Counted from the stretch's first letter, positions 1 through 10,695 are shown. The stretch: 64,000 nucleotides of DNA from Shewanella sp. (GCF_013214165.1 NZ_JABSSM010000002.1:96498-160497), one strand, 5' to 3'. The notes: generated from the sequence alone by a model not told the origin. A program made the numbers and translations.

Positions 1-702
1 ATTGCCCATCTGATTGATGGCGAAGAAGAGTGAATATGCAGAGTTAACCACCAGAGAGTTAACCAGAGGATCATCGGCAAAAGCAACCAGGGCAGGGTTA
101 AGCGGTCTATGGCCTAGACTCGAACGAGCACCGATCAAGGTCAGCACAATCACAGCGACTGCGATAACCGGACGCCAGTACCAGCGCGAATAAATGAGAT
201 CTCGCAGCAAGTAGCCACTGAGCTTCCAGCCACCAAAAAGCGTTGCAGCGCTGATAACAAAACCTAAGATCACCTCAAACTTGCGTCCCCCCCAGAGCAT
301 GGAAAACACCTCTTTAGGATAGATGAGGTATTCGATATAGAGACGATTTGGGCGAATGCCATATTCCTGAATAAAAGAAGGAGATGAGACTTCCAAGAAT
401 AGAATAAGCCAGAGTCCTAGCGTCAGCCAGATACGTAATATCTTGTTCCAACCACGGCCAATAGCGTGCTCACCGGAAAAAATGGCGCTGCCTAGGGCCG
501 CAATGCCCCACAACCAGCATAAAGTAGCCAGATCCACCCTCAGGCCCTGCAGCAAGAGATGTGACCAGCCATCCACGGCCGAAACACGTTCGATTTGCCA
601 GAGCCCTAAGCCTACACGACTCAGGGTGACGATAATTAATGCAATTAAGCAGAAACATAAAATGGATCTAAAGGGACCCAAAAAAGAAAGACGAGAGGCC
701 AT
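1..702 (-). CDS. LTA synthase family phosphoglycerol transferase, 5' part only
   Basis: The frame is open from an ATG at 702 to the window edge, giving about 234 N-terminal residues; the catalytic sulfatase-fold domain lies outside. At least four hydrophobic segments are visible (about residues 14-32, 52-74, 88-106 and 180-196). They are followed by the juxtamembrane stretch SLGHRPLNPA and then NSAYSLFFAI, which is typical of LtaS/MdoB-type membrane sulfatases just before the extracellular domain. Family members move phosphoglycerol groups onto lipids, glucans or other envelope polymers. The Gram-negative substrate cannot be told from this part. It is transcribed away from tex, and the region between holds its promoter. 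Alternative: a generic sulfatase of the alkaline phosphatase superfamily. Confidence 0.75.
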   Translation of the reverse strand, partial: MASRLSFLGPFRSILCFCLIALIIVTLSRVGLGLWQIERVSAVDGWSHLLLQGLRVDLATLCWLWGIAALGSAIFSGEHAIGRGWNKILRIWLTLGLWLILFLEVSSPSFIQEYGIRPNRLYIEYLIYPKEVFSMLWGGRKFEVILGFVISAATLFGGWKLSGYLLRDLIYSRWYWRPVIAVAVIVLTLIGARSSLGHRPLNPALVAFADDPLVNSLVVNSAYSLFFAINQMGN

Positions 703-947
703 AGAGCACCCAAAATTTACCTAGTGTTAAAATCCAAAGTTCTGTATCCAGAGCGATGGAGTGGTCCCTGCGTGATTTACTCTAGATTAGAGTGTCCATG
801 ATGGTTTTCACCCTCTGTGGAGTGATAGCCAAATATTATGACAGAGTTCACCCATAAAAGTTCACCTTAACTTAATAATCATGAAACACAAGCAACACAC
901 AAAACCAACAAGCGTGCTGACCCAAGGGTAGATTAGCGAAAGGGGTA

Positions 948-984
948 TAAAAAAAATGTCGAAAGAGAAAACTCTTCCGACATT
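948..984 (-). terminator. Rho-independent terminator of tex
   Basis: A 13-bp stem (955-967 with 972-984, one G-U pair on the minus transcript) closes an AAAA/UUUU tetraloop and is followed on the minus strand by a run of U (948-955). It sits 40 bases past the tex stop. The rest of the gene-free stretch 703-1023 shows only a 6-bp palindrome at 779-793 and presumably the promoter of the LTA-synthase-like gene. Confidence 0.8.
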
Positions 985-1023
985 AATTTAATGCTATCTA
1001 GTACATAAGCTCTCGCTTACATG

Positions 1024-3354
1024 TTATTTTTTCAGCTTAGAAAAAGCATCGGCAAACGCATTGCCCATGGCGGCATTAGCTTGCTTAGGCTGAGGCTTAC
1101 GCTGCTGGTTCGACTTATTACTCGCTGAAGTCGGCCTTTGACTCGCTCTCGGCGCGGATTTATCACCGGCCTTCTCATCCAAACGCATGGTGAGAGCGAT
1201 GCGCTTACGTTCCACATCGATTTCCATCACCTTCACCTTCACCACATCCCCGGCCTTGACTAAGGTATGGGGATCGCTGACAAACTTATCGGTCAAAGAT
1301 GAGATGTGTACCAGACCATCCTGGTGAACGCCTACGTCCACAAAGGCACCGAAGTTAGTCACATTGGTCACCACACCTTCGAGGATCATATCCGGCTTAA
1401 GATCGTTAACTTTTTCCACGCCTTCCTTAAATGTGGCCGTCTTGAACTCACCACGAGGATCCCGTCCAGGCTTATCCAGCTCGGCTAAGATATCCGTCAC
1501 AGTGGGCAAACCAAATTTGTCCGTGATGAACTCTGCCGCCGATAAACTACGCAATAATTCAGTGTTACCCACGAGTGCCTCAATCGCCTTGCCTTTAGCC
1601 TTAGCTATCGTCTCAACCAGAGAATAGGCTTCAGGGTGAACCGAAGAGGCATCCAACGGGTTATCGCCATCGAAAATTCGCAGGAAGCCTGCGGCTTGCT
1701 CATAGGCTTTAGGCCCGAGCCTAGCCACTTTCAATAACTGTTTACGCTGAGTAAACTGACCATGTTCGTCTCGGTAGGTGACGATATTGCGGGCTAATGT
1801 CTTATTGAGACCCGCCACCTGAGCCAATAGCGGCGCAGATGCCATATTCAGATCGACCCCGACACAGTTGACACAATCTTCCACCACGCCTTCCAGTGAC
1901 AAGGAAAGCTGACTCTGGCTCACATCATGCTGATACTGGCCTACGCCGATAGACTTAGGCTCAATCTTGACTAATTCGGCCAGAGGGTCCTGCAGCCGAC
2001 GAGCGATAGAAACGGCGCCACGAATAGACACATCGAGATCGGGAAATTCATTGGCCGCGAGCTCGGAAGCCGAATAGACAGAGGCCCCAGCCTCGCTCAC
2101 CATGATTTTTGTCAGTCTTGGCAGCTCAGTGTTGACGCTGGCAATCAATTCAGCAGCCAGCTTATCCGTCTCTCTCGAAGCGGTGCCGTTGCCCACGGCA
2201 ATCAGCTCCACCTTATGCATCTTGGCAAGGTTGGCTAAGGTGCGTACCGACTTATCCCATTGCTTCTGTGGCGCATGGGGAAAGATAGTCGTATGTGCGA
2301 CAAATTTGCCAGTATTGTCAACGATAGCCACCTTAACACCGGATCTCAGTCCAGGATCTAACCCTAAAGTAGCCTTGGCTCCCGCCGGCGCAGCCATCAG
2401 TAGATCCCCAAGGTTGCGGGCAAATACATTTATCGCCTCGGACTCTGCATGCTCACGCATCTTAGCGATAAACTCAGTTTCCATCTGCAGTGCGATCTTG
2501 ATACGCCAGCTAGCCGTGACTACGGTTTTCAACCAGGAGTCGACACCAGTTGTGCCCAGGTTTAGTTTGCAGTGCTCGGCGATAATCACCTCACAGTAAC
2601 TGCCTTGCTTAGACTCATTGCCCGGATCTGCGTTCATGCTGAGACTCAGCATGCCTTCATTGCGCCCACGCAACATGGCCAAGGCGCGATGAGAAGGTAT
2701 CTTGCTTAGTTTTTCCGTGTGTTCGAAATAGTCGCGAAATTTAGCCCCTTCCTTCTCTTTCCCCTTAACCATGCGGCTTTCGAGAACAGAATTCTGACTC
2801 AAGTGCTGCCTCACCTTCTGCAACAGGGCAGCATCTTCGGCGAAACGCTCCATCAAGATGAAACGAGCCCCATCGAGCACGAGTTTACAGTCTGAAAAAA
2901 CTGATCCCGCCTTAATATACTTGGCAGCTTCTTGTTCAATATCGGCATTGCGATTATTGAGCAAGTGATCGGCTAAGGGCTCGATACCTGCTTCTTTGGC
3001 TATCTGGCCCTTAGTGCGGCGTTTCGGCTTATAGGGCAGATATAGATCTTCCAGACGCGTCTTACTATCGGCGTCGAATAATGCGCGTTTCAGCTCAGGA
3101 GTCAGCTTACCTTGAGTATCGATACTGGAGATGATCACATCGCGTCTGTCATTCAAGTCACGCAGATAACTCAACCTGCTATTTAGCGTACGCAGCTGAG
3201 TGTCATCTAAGCCTCCGGTCGCCTCTTTACGATAACGAGCGACGAACGGCACAGTGGCACCATCATCGAGTAGGGAGATTGTCGAACTGACTTGTTGCTC
3301 ACGAACATTGAGTTCCTGAGCAATGATCTGGGCAATATTTTGCGTCATTTGCAT
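1024..3354 (-). CDS. tex: Tex, S1-domain transcription accessory RNA-binding protein
   Basis: About 776 aa, the usual length of Tex/YhgF. Order of parts: helical N-terminus ([12 protein letters not shown], then [15 protein letters not shown]); YqgF/RNase H-like domain starting [10 protein letters not shown] near residue 330; helix-hairpin-helix region ([11 protein letters not shown]); C-terminal S1 domain ([18 protein letters not shown]) around 640-710; then a basic, Gln/Asn-rich tail. Tex binds nucleic acid and associates with transcribing RNA polymerase and ribosomes. The frame extends upstream to a TTG at 3399, but homology begins at MQMTQNIAQ, so I chose the ATG at 3354; the ATG at 3348 is also possible. 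It follows greB and the methyltransferase on the same strand, as in many gammaproteobacteria where tex and greB are neighbours. Confidence 0.95.
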   Translation of the reverse strand: MQMTQNIAQIIAQELNVREQQVSSTISLLDDGATVPFVARYRKEATGGLDDTQLRTLNSRLSYLRDLNDRRDVIISSIDTQGKLTPELKRALFDADSKTRLEDLYLPYKPKRRTKGQIAKEAGIEPLADHLLNNRNADIEQEAAKYIKAGSVFSDCKLVLDGARFILMERFAEDAALLQKVRQHLSQNSVLESRMVKGKEKEGAKFRDYFEHTEKLSKIPSHRALAMLRGRNEGMLSLSMNADPGNESKQGSYCEVIIAEHCKLNLGTTGVDSWLKTVVTASWRIKIALQMETEFIAKMREHAESEAINVFARNLGDLLMAAPAGAKATLGLDPGLRSGVKVAIVDNTGKFVAHTTIFPHAPQKQWDKSVRTLANLAKMHKVELIAVGNGTASRETDKLAAELIASVNTELPRLTKIMVSEAGASVYSASELAANEFPDLDVSIRGAVSIARRLQDPLAELVKIEPKSIGVGQYQHDVSQSQLSLSLEGVVEDCVNCVGVDLNMASAPLLAQVAGLNKTLARNIVTYRDEHGQFTQRKQLLKVARLGPKAYEQAAGFLRIFDGDNPLDASSVHPEAYSLVETIAKAKGKAIEALVGNTELLRSLSAAEFITDKFGLPTVTDILAELDKPGRDPRGEFKTATFKEGVEKVNDLKPDMILEGVVTNVTNFGAFVDVGVHQDGLVHISSLTDKFVSDPHTLVKAGDVVKVKVMEIDVERKRIALTMRLDEKAGDKSAPRASQRPTSASNKSNQQRKPQPKQANAAMGNAFADAFSKLKK

Positions 3355-3552
3355 AAAAGTATGGTCGTGCCTGGAGTGAAAAGTTCTGATGAGCATCAAG
3401 ATACCACAGGCTAAGGTGTGCTTGCATGTGAAAGCGGCACAGATAATCGATCTTGTGACCGGACATTCAACCGGACTGCGGCCTATGGATTAGATAAGTT
3501 AATCTGGGGAGCGCAAACCGAGACTAACGAACGGCTCAAAGAGGGGGCTCAT

Positions 3553-4437
3553 CTAGTGAATGGGGGAGCTTTGAGTACATTTTCTCGCCAACACCATATG
3601 TGCGGGCATGCCTCTGCGGTTGATCAACACCTCGAAGCCATGTCGTTGCAGCCGTTGTTCGATATCTTGCTTATGCCAGGCTGGCACGAAAGGCTCGTAA
3701 ACATGATGGGCCAGCCATTTGAAATACAAGCCGGTAACACCATATTCCTTAAACATCTTCCACCAGCCAGACTTGAATTGAATCGATGAAGGTTCGCAGA
3801 TAGCCAACAAACCTGCGTCATCTAACACACGGTGACTCTCATCCAACGCCAAATCAATATACTTAGGCGGCATCTCATGAAATAAAAAACTCGCGGTAAT
3901 ACCATCGAAACGTCTATCGGAAAACTTAAGATCTTCCGCCAGGCCTTGAACAAATTTCACTTCAGGATAGGCTTTGGCCGCATGTTTTAACAGATAAGGC
4001 GAAGGGTCTAGCCCCCAAACGTCGCTGATATTTTCATCTTTGAGTGCCGCGGCCATCTGACCACCGCCGCAGCCGAGATCTAACACATGTTTACAGCCGC
4101 TGAACCAGGAGGCTATCTCTCTTCGCACCGGTTTCATCTTACCTAGCATACTGGTATCGAAGCCACTGATATAGCCACGGGTAATATTATTGGAGTAGTT
4201 ACCGTTAGGTATACCGTGAAACTCCTGCTGTAGATATTTAGGTAAACTGTCTTTACCCAATATCCCCTCACAAAAGCTATCCGGGATTTCCGCCCGGCCA
4301 TTGCCCCGCTTAAAAATACTGCGAAATAGCCTGCCCACATTGGTCCGAGTCTTAAAATTAATTTCATCGGCCCAGGTGCGAGGCAAGTCAATATTCTGCC
4401 AGTCTAATATTAATGGATCGCTAGTGGGCTCACTCAC
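3553..4437 (-). CDS. Class I SAM-dependent methyltransferase
   Basis: 294 aa. Motif I for S-adenosylmethionine binding, VLDLGCGGG, is at residues 118-126, the acidic motif II is VWGLDPS, and FHEMPPKYID matches the post-motif region of Methyltransf_11/25-type enzymes. The roughly 115 residues before it have no recognisable domain. The methyl acceptor is unknown. The start is an ATG at 4437 with GAGGGG just upstream. The stop is about 200 bases before tex and the start is 28 bases after greB, so greB, this gene and tex may be one transcript. The family call is firm; any substrate would be a guess. Confidence 0.85.
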   Translation of the reverse strand: MSEPTSDPLILDWQNIDLPRTWADEINFKTRTNVGRLFRSIFKRGNGRAEIPDSFCEGILGKDSLPKYLQQEFHGIPNGNYSNNITRGYISGFDTSMLGKMKPVRREIASWFSGCKHVLDLGCGGGQMAAALKDENISDVWGLDPSPYLLKHAAKAYPEVKFVQGLAEDLKFSDRRFDGITASFLFHEMPPKYIDLALDESHRVLDDAGLLAICEPSSIQFKSGWWKMFKEYGVTGLYFKWLAHHVYEPFVPAWHKQDIEQRLQRHGFEVLINRRGMPAHMVLARKCTQSSPIH

Positions 4438-4464
4438 ATGACCCCCTCATTAGCCGCCATAGGC

Positions 4465-4950
4465 TCATTCATCCTTAAATGCCTTATATTGAATCTTGTT
4501 CACGTACCATTCCTTGGCACCCGAAGGGGTTTGTACCACGATTTCGTCATCGACCTGTTTACCGATAAGCGCACGGGCCATGGGCGAGTCTATGGTGATG
4601 TAACCCAGCTTAGTATCCAGCTCATCCTTACCTACGATGCGATACTGCACCACATCACCGGCCTCATTCTCAAGCTCAAGCCAGGCACCGAAAAACACCT
4701 TCCCCTCCTGTTGGGGGGAATAATCGACGATTTTCAACTCTTCGACCCGCTTCACCAGATAACGTACCCGGCCGTCTATCTGTCGCAGCAGGCGCTTGTT
4801 ATAGGTGTAATCCGCATTCTCGGATCTGTCTCCCTGAGCCGCAGCTTCCTGCACCTTCTTAGTGATCTCAGGGCGATACTCTTTCCAAAGATACTTGAGT
4901 TCCTTGTCCAGAGCCTGCCAGCCTTTACGGGTAATTAATAACGCTTTCAT
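4465..4950 (-). CDS. greB: Transcription elongation factor GreB
   Basis: 161 aa from the ATG at 4950, with AAAGAG upstream. GreB enters the secondary channel of RNA polymerase and stimulates cleavage of backtracked transcripts. The N-terminal coiled coil carries the hallmark GDRSENADYTYNK with the acidic tip residues (D and E of SENAD). The C-terminal FKBP-like domain has DYSPQQEGKVFFGAW and IDSPMARALIGK, which are closer to GreB than to GreA. An upstream in-frame start would add seven residues (MELKRST) that the family lacks. It is divergent from ompR with about 510 bases between them. Confidence 0.96.
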   Translation of the reverse strand: MKALLITRKGWQALDKELKYLWKEYRPEITKKVQEAAAQGDRSENADYTYNKRLLRQIDGRVRYLVKRVEELKIVDYSPQQEGKVFFGAWLELENEAGDVVQYRIVGKDELDTKLGYITIDSPMARALIGKQVDDEIVVQTPSGAKEWYVNKIQYKAFKDE

Positions 4951-5461
4951 TGTCGATCTCTTTAATTCCACCGAACAGCATCATGCCTGTTAAGCGTTCA
5001 ATTATCACTTATTCGGTGGCAAACGACTACTCGAGTCACGGCGAAATTAACCCAGTTTCTCATAGAGATAACCCCCCACCGAGTTAAAGCCAGTGCCTGA
5101 TAACTAGCAGCGACTCACTCATTGTTCGACCCTCACCATAGGTTCTTCCAGACCAAACAGATCTTGGGTTTGTGGATCTAATACTTTGGCGAATACCTCA
5201 TCATGGCTAAGGCAAGCTTTAAACTCCAATTGTTACAATTTTACAGCTATACTGGAAAACAAGGAATAGGCATTTATTTTCAATGAATTAGTGAGTTTTT
5301 TTCGCCCCTAAACAAGCTAGCATCAGTATCCGAGCAAAGAGTCGCTGGTAAGGGGGATTAAAAAACGGCTATATTAGCGACTAAATGTAGGTTTAATTAT
5401 ATTCAATATCAGCCAGTTGGCTACCGACCACCATCGGGTTCCAAGTAAAAGGATAATAAGC
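4951..5461. other. Gene-free stretch between greB and ompR
   Basis: 511 bases between divergent genes, so it should hold the greB and ompR promoters. I see no clear terminator or large palindrome. On minus it contains a short open tail (5119-5229), listed separately. AAGGAT at 5449-5454 is the ompR ribosome-binding site and fixes the ompR start at 5462. Confidence 0.6.
5119..5229 (-). pseudogene. Possible small ORF or 3' gene remnant, 36 codons
   Basis: Reading minus from a TTG at 5229 gives about 36 residues with protein-like composition (SHDEVFAKVLDPQTQDLFGL), ending in TGA at 5119-5121. An in-frame TAA lies two codons above the TTG, and there is no separate ribosome-binding site. It could be the surviving end of a lost gene, a real microprotein, or chance. 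I do not recognise the family. Confidence 0.25.
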
Positions 5462-6187
5462 ATGGGACAGGAAACCTCTAAAATTCTCGTCGTCGATGAT
5501 GATATGAGGCTAAGAGCCTTACTCGAGCGTTATCTTATGGAGCAAGGTTATCAGGTTCGCAGCGCTGCCAATTCCGAGCAGATGGATAGATTACTCGAAC
5601 GTGAAAATTTTCATCTACTAGTGCTGGATTTAATGCTGCCCGGCGAAGATGGTCTCTCCATCTGCCGCAGACTCCGCCAGCAAGCCAATACAATACCTAT
5701 CATAATGTTGACGGCTAAGGGTGATGAAGTCGACCGCATCATAGGCCTGGAACTCGGTGCCGATGATTATCTGCCTAAGCCATTTAATCCCCGTGAATTA
5801 CTCGCCAGAATCAAGGCTGTGATGCGTAGACAGAGCCAGGATGTCCCGGGTGCGCCGACTCAGCAAGAGGAGGAGGTCACCTTCGGTGAGTTTACCCTCA
5901 ACCTAGCAACCCGTGAGATGTATCATGGTGAAGCAGCTATCTCCCTCACCAGTGGTGAGTTTGCGGTACTTAAGGTGCTCGTGAGCCACCCACGCGAACC
6001 CCTGTCTCGCGATAAGTTGATGAATCTAGCCCGAGGACGAGATTACTCGGCTCTCGAACGCTCTATCGATGTGCAGGTATCCCGCTTGAGACGCTTAATT
6101 GAAAAAGATCCTGCCAACCCCAGATATATCCAGACGGTTTGGGGACTCGGTTATGTCTTCGTGCCCGATGGCACCTCGCGTCGTTAA
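5462..6187 (+). CDS. ompR: Osmolarity response regulator OmpR
   Basis: 241 aa. The receiver domain starts KILVVDDDMRLR with the acidic pocket, phospho-acceptor Asp56 in VLDLMLPGEDG, and the conserved Lys in LPKPFNPREL. The winged-helix output domain runs from about residue 135 to the end and ends with SRLRRLIEKDP and WGLGYVFVP. It is the DNA-binding partner of EnvZ and controls porin and osmotic genes. An upstream TTG would add 15 residues that are not part of the family; the ATG at 5462 has AAGGAT at the right distance. envZ follows after 64 bases on the same strand. Confidence 0.96.
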   Translation: MGQETSKILVVDDDMRLRALLERYLMEQGYQVRSAANSEQMDRLLERENFHLLVLDLMLPGEDGLSICRRLRQQANTIPIIMLTAKGDEVDRIIGLELGADDYLPKPFNPRELLARIKAVMRRQSQDVPGAPTQQEEEVTFGEFTLNLATREMYHGEAAISLTSGEFAVLKVLVSHPREPLSRDKLMNLARGRDYSALERSIDVQVSRLRRLIEKDPANPRYIQTVWGLGYVFVPDGTSRR

Positions 6188-6251
6188 GATAGCCTTATAT
6201 CTGATGTCATTAGTCTCACTTAATTGCTTATCTAAGGGGTAAACCAGTTAC

Positions 6252-7562
6252 ATGAAGTGGCTGACAAGACTCTTACCCCGTAGTGCATTTAGCCAAACAG
6301 TCGTACTGATTGGCAGCCTCTTGCTGATCAATCAACTGGTTTCCTACCTCTCGGTCGCGGCCTATTTCATTCAGCCCACCTATCAGCAGATCAACCAGTT
6401 AATAGCGCGTCAGGTGAAACTACTATTTGTCGATGGTGTCGATGTGGGCCGTGAACACCTCACTATGGTCGACGCTCTCAATGCCAAGGTTCCCGACGAT
6501 GGTATGCATATCTATAATCAGAAACAGGCTCGTGAAGCTGGTATAGAACAAGCCACTTATTATGCACTGCTCTCCTCGCAGATGTCGGAACACTTAGGCG
6601 GTAAAGCCGAAGTAAGAATCGCTCAAGGCGAGTTTTTTGAGATCTGGATCCGTCCTCCTCAGGCCCCTTCAGTTTGGATCAAGATCCCTCTCACCAGTTT
6701 CAACGATTATGACCTATCCCCCCTCACCCTCTACCTGATGGTTATTGGCGCCTTGAGTGTCGCCGGAGGATGGTGGTTTGCCAGACAGCAGAACAGGCCG
6801 CTCAGACGACTGCAGAAGGCGGCTATATCCGTGTCTATGGGAGAGTATCCACAGCCCCTGCCTCTGAGTGGCTCGACCGAGATCGTCGAAGTAACTAACG
6901 CATTCAACCAGATGTCCCACAGCATGAAACAGTTAGAGCAAGATAGGGCGCTGTTGATGGCGGGGATCTCCCATGACCTACGCACCCCTCTGACCCGCAT
7001 TCGACTAGCCTCAGAGATGATGGTTGCCGAGGATCAATATTTAAAAGATGGTATCGTCCATGATATCGAAGATATGGATGCCATCATCAGTCAGTTCATT
7101 TCCTATATCAGACAAGATCAGGAAAGTGTGCGCGAGCAGGAACAGATCAATCATCTCATTCAAGATATCGCCCAGGCCGAATCCAATCGGGCAGGTGAGA
7201 TGGAAGTGGTACTCAATGAGTGTCCGGAGATCCCGGTTCAGAGTATTGCCATTAAACGTATCTTGAGTAACCTGGTAGAAAATGCCTTCCGTTATGGCAA
7301 TGGCTGGGTCAGGCTAAGCTCTCACTTCGACGGGCGGCGTGTAGGCTTTAGCGTAGAAGACGATGGTCCGGGTATTCCTGAATCTGAGATACCTAAGCTA
7401 TTTCAACCTTTCACTCAGGGCGATACGGCCAGAGGTAGTGTCGGCTCTGGACTGGGACTGGCCATCATCAAGCGTATTGTCGATCGGCATCAAGGCGAAA
7501 TCATACTGACTAACAGAGTCGTCGGCGGTTTGCATGCTCAGGTCTGGTTACCACTCGAATAA
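6252..7562 (+). CDS. envZ: Osmosensor histidine kinase EnvZ
   Basis: 436 aa inner-membrane kinase. TM1 is about residues 12-38 and TM2 about 157-176, with a periplasmic domain between them. A HAMP linker follows, then the H-box [12 protein letters not shown] with phospho-acceptor His241, then the HATPase_c domain: N-box [11 protein letters not shown]1 [10 protein letters not shown] and G2 GSGLGLAI. It phosphorylates and dephosphorylates the OmpR encoded just upstream. The two genes form an operon. Confidence 0.95.
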   Translation: MKWLTRLLPRSAFSQTVVLIGSLLLINQLVSYLSVAAYFIQPTYQQINQLIARQVKLLFVDGVDVGREHLTMVDALNAKVPDDGMHIYNQKQAREAGIEQATYYALLSSQMSEHLGGKAEVRIAQGEFFEIWIRPPQAPSVWIKIPLTSFNDYDLSPLTLYLMVIGALSVAGGWWFARQQNRPLRRLQKAAISVSMGEYPQPLPLSGSTEIVEVTNAFNQMSHSMKQLEQDRALLMAGISHDLRTPLTRIRLASEMMVAEDQYLKDGIVHDIEDMDAIISQFISYIRQDQESVREQEQINHLIQDIAQAESNRAGEMEVVLNECPEIPVQSIAIKRILSNLVENAFRYGNGWVRLSSHFDGRRVGFSVEDDGPGIPESEIPKLFQPFTQGDTARGSVGSGLGLAIIKRIVDRHQGEIILTNRVVGGLHAQVWLPLE

Positions 7563-7707
7563 ACTGCTTTATTTGCGTGATGAATCGAAAATTTAGCACT
7601 CTAGATAAGTAAATTCTGGTCTCATTCAATAACTTGCTCACCCGTGATTAATACCAATGGCTATAACTTGTCCAACATGGGTTATGAAAATAATCAGCCG
7701 AGCAAAC

Positions 7708-7735
7708 TGTCACATTAGTGACACGGATCTGTCAC
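7708..7735. promoter_or_regulatory. Candidate operator: TGTCAC palindrome plus extra half-site
   Basis: TGTCAC-N4-GTGACA (7708-7723) is a perfect inverted repeat. A third TGTCAC follows at 7730-7735, about 50 bases before the chemoreceptor start. It looks like a regulator-binding site. I cannot assign the protein. Confidence 0.4.
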
Positions 7736-7783
7736 ACCAATCCCCTAGTCTTGCGGCAAATATCGTTTATTGGCGTGATACCG

Positions 7784-9747
7784 ATGAAAATTTCCACCCT
7801 TTCACTTTCAGCCTCTGCCACCTTACTCTTACTCGCCGCCCTGCTAGCCACAGTGGTGATCTGGAGTAATGAGCAACGCCAAACTATTGAAGCACAATCA
7901 AATGACCTGCAGCAGTTACAACAGCGTTTCTTGGTTGACGTGAGGCGAGAGCTTGACGGTTACTTACATAACGGGGATGCCAGTCAATTAGAGCGTGCCA
8001 AGACTCAGCTAAAGCAGATAGAATCATCGTTAGCACAAAACAGAAATCCTGATGTGGGTTCCCTTAGAATCTTACTGCAACAGCTTATTCAGAGTCTGGA
8101 CACTGACTATCGCGCAGCAGGAAAACTTGCCGGTAACCCGAGACAACTTCTGGCTCATGCTGAAGCTGAGCTGTTGGACAACAATCGTCAACTGGCCAAC
8201 TATGCCGATATTGGCCAGACAGAGAATGACTCGCTCTCCCATGAATATCTGGGGTTGACTCGTCAGTTGCCTCCTCTGGTTTATCGACTTTCACAATTGA
8301 CTCAAGGCTATCTCATCGGCAAGGACCTACGATTACAAACCATTTTGCAAAGCACAATCGATGAACTCACTCTTTGGCATGACCAGCTAGACTCGCTGCC
8401 ATTATTCGGCATCTTCGATACCCTAGAGATCGATGAGTTTGCTTTAGGCGGTGCCGATGAGGAAGTGATCGAAATTGGTGAGAGCTATAGATCTGAGTTA
8501 CTGAGTCTGAGCAACAGATACGAGAGAGAAGTCAGCAACAGCTATAACCTGCTGCAGGATAACCAGCACATTCAGCAGCAGCTCAAGCACTCTATCGCCG
8601 AGGTAGAACAGGCGATATTCACCCTCAGCACCACTCAAGCGGAGCAAGCTCAAAGGCTGAAGCAGGAACTGAAATTCGCTCTCTACGCCGTCGTTTCACT
8701 ATTAGCCTTGTTCGCTGTCATCTACTTAATGCTGCAACAGAACCGAGTGGTGTCTCCCTTGAGGCGTCTCAACCACGCCTTCCAAACACTCAGCGAGTCC
8801 AATAGCCGTGAACGACTCGAGATCAATAGACGGTGCGAGACAGGACAGATAGCAGGCCACTCAATCAACTGCTACAAAGATTCGAAGATGAAGATGAATC
8901 CCAGCGTCAGCAGATGTCACTGGTATCTCAATCCCTATCTAGGTTAGTCCAACGGATCTCTCTGATCACTCGCAGTGCAGATGAGACCCAGAGCGTGGTG
9001 AGTCTGGCCCAATCTCAGACCGATGAGATACGCAACCTGGCCCATGAGGTCAGCACCACCTCGACTCTGGTGGAGAATAGCGCCGAACAAACCAGGCTCC
9101 AGATGCAGGCCAGTCAGACAGAGGCCGAAGCTATGCTGCTGGCCACAGAAGAGACACAAACAGCCGTAATTCAGTCCCATAGATCCCTGTCCAGCCTGAC
9201 GACTTCAGTTGAAGATGTGTCAAAGATCATCGATGTGATAGGTAATATCGCCGAGCAAACTAACTTGCTCGCGCTCAACGCCGCTATCGAAGCCGCAAGA
9301 GCCGGAGAGCAAGGCCGAGGATTTGCTGTGGTTGCCGGTGAGGTCAGGAGCCTTTCACACCGGACTCAGGACTCATTGAAAGAGATCATGGCAATTCTTA
9401 ATCAACTGAATCAGGCCAATGGCGAACTCGAACTCAGTATGACGGGAATAGAGCGGGCTACACAAAGGCAAAGGGAACGAGCTCAAGGCTTATCCGCCGT
9501 AGCCCTGTCTGTACAGGCTCAGGCGAGTGAGATGGCGGTGACGGCAAAGCAAGGTTCCATCAATGCACAACAACAGGTCAATTATCTGGATGCATTTGTA
9601 CACGCCATGAGTTTACTCAAGGATCAGGCTCAATCTGCTTCGAAGCAGAGCGAAGTGATTGGCGGCGAAGTGCAACAGAGCGTGCAAGATATCGAGGCTC
9701 ATTTAGGCATCTCAATCAAAGAGACCAGACTGACTCAGGCTACCTAG
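7784..9747 (+). pseudogene. Methyl-accepting chemotaxis protein, broken by one frameshift
   Basis: The N-terminal frame (ATG 7784) has a TM near residues 7-25, a long helical periplasmic domain, a second TM (FALYAVVSLLALFAVIYLML) and the start of a HAMP domain. It then runs out of homology and stops at 8947. The rest of the receptor continues in another frame from about 8861 to 9747. That part has the cytoplasmic four-helix signalling hairpin with its conserved tip ([34 protein letters not shown], quoted here only as starting IAEQTNLL and ending AGEVR). At the join GGC-CAC-TC-AAT-CAA, one extra T would restore GHFNQLL, the expected HAMP reading. So one base is missing near 8861, by mutation or sequencing error. 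If real, chemotaxis signalling through this receptor is lost. Confidence 0.85.
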
Positions 9748-9815
9748 TTTCTTTTGTATACTCTAATATTAAGATATCTAGAACCAAATCATCATGATCA
9801 CTTTGTGGAATAAAG

Positions 9816-10673
9816 ATGAAACATATTCACTTGCTAGCCGGACTTGCCATCTCGGCGGCCACAATGCCAGCCTTAGCAGCCGAAGAGACGACACTAAATC
9901 CGTACGCTGTCTCTATTTTGGCTGGGTTAGAATCCTATCCCGACTCTGACTCCAGCTCCATGTCACGGGGCGGCGGACTGTCATTTATTTGGGATGACTT
10001 GCGCTATGACAATACTTATCAACTAGACACCCATTATTTCAGGGTCCGTGGTACTTACTATTACGAACTTGATTCAGAAAAATATGATGAAGACAGATTC
10101 AGAAACTCCGCAGATCTGAGATTCAACTATCAGCGTCCTTTCGCCAGTTTCGGTGAAGCACAAGCATACCTGCTCAGTTTTCATGGCCGCTATGAGGGCC
10201 ACTACAATAGTCAGCAACTGGAAGAGTTAGAACAGCTGGTTGTGGCAGGCCTAGCCCTTAACACCCGCTTCACCGACGTCAACCACTATGATCTTGGCCT
10301 GACTTTAGGCTTAGCTTATAGCGAAGAGGAAAAAGATGATGATTGGCCCCGTGAAGAGATGGGTCATGGTGAAGATGTGCTTAATCGGGCCGGATTTGGT
10401 TACTTCTTCGAGTGGAGCAACGCCTACACATTCGCCCATAGCGGTGTTCAGCTGATAGCTAAACTCAGTCACTATGACGGCAACTGGTCCTATGATAAAG
10501 GTCAGTTCTATACCGTCGATCGCCTCACGTTTGGCGCGGTAATGCCACTTGCCAATGCAAACAACCTGCTGCATTTCACCAGCCAATACATAAATCGTGA
10601 CTATGAGTTAGATCTACTCGGTTTCAAAGACAGCTTATATCGTGTGGCAGTCGAATACATTCACTATTTTTAA
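9816..10673 (+). CDS. Predicted outer-membrane beta-barrel protein, function unknown
   Basis: 285 aa. A signal peptide with likely cleavage after PALAA (residues 18-22) is followed by a Tyr- and Asp-rich chain of alternating strands, ending in an aromatic residue (YIHYF), the usual C-terminal signal for outer-membrane barrels. No catalytic motif is seen. The start ATG at 9816 has GGAATAAAG upstream. It follows the chemoreceptor and converges on the peroxiredoxin gene. I do not recognise a named family. Confidence 0.7.
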   Translation: MKHIHLLAGLAISAATMPALAAEETTLNPYAVSILAGLESYPDSDSSSMSRGGGLSFIWDDLRYDNTYQLDTHYFRVRGTYYYELDSEKYDEDRFRNSADLRFNYQRPFASFGEAQAYLLSFHGRYEGHYNSQQLEELEQLVVAGLALNTRFTDVNHYDLGLTLGLAYSEEEKDDDWPREEMGHGEDVLNRAGFGYFFEWSNAYTFAHSGVQLIAKLSHYDGNWSYDKGQFYTVDRLTFGAVMPLANANNLLHFTSQYINRDYELDLLGFKDSLYRVAVEYIHYF

Positions 10674-10695
10674 TCGGCAAAACATATTGCTATAA

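Noticed and set aside
779..793. ACTCTA-GAT-TAGAGT palindrome near the LTA-synthase-like gene
   Set aside because: Short and common; no other sign of an operator.
2102..2599. 165-codon plus frame inside tex
   Set aside because: Antisense shadow of the conserved YqgF-like domain of Tex.
3418..3789. Plus-strand open frame over the methyltransferase gene
   Set aside because: It is antisense to a conserved methyltransferase frame and has no motif or ribosome-binding site.
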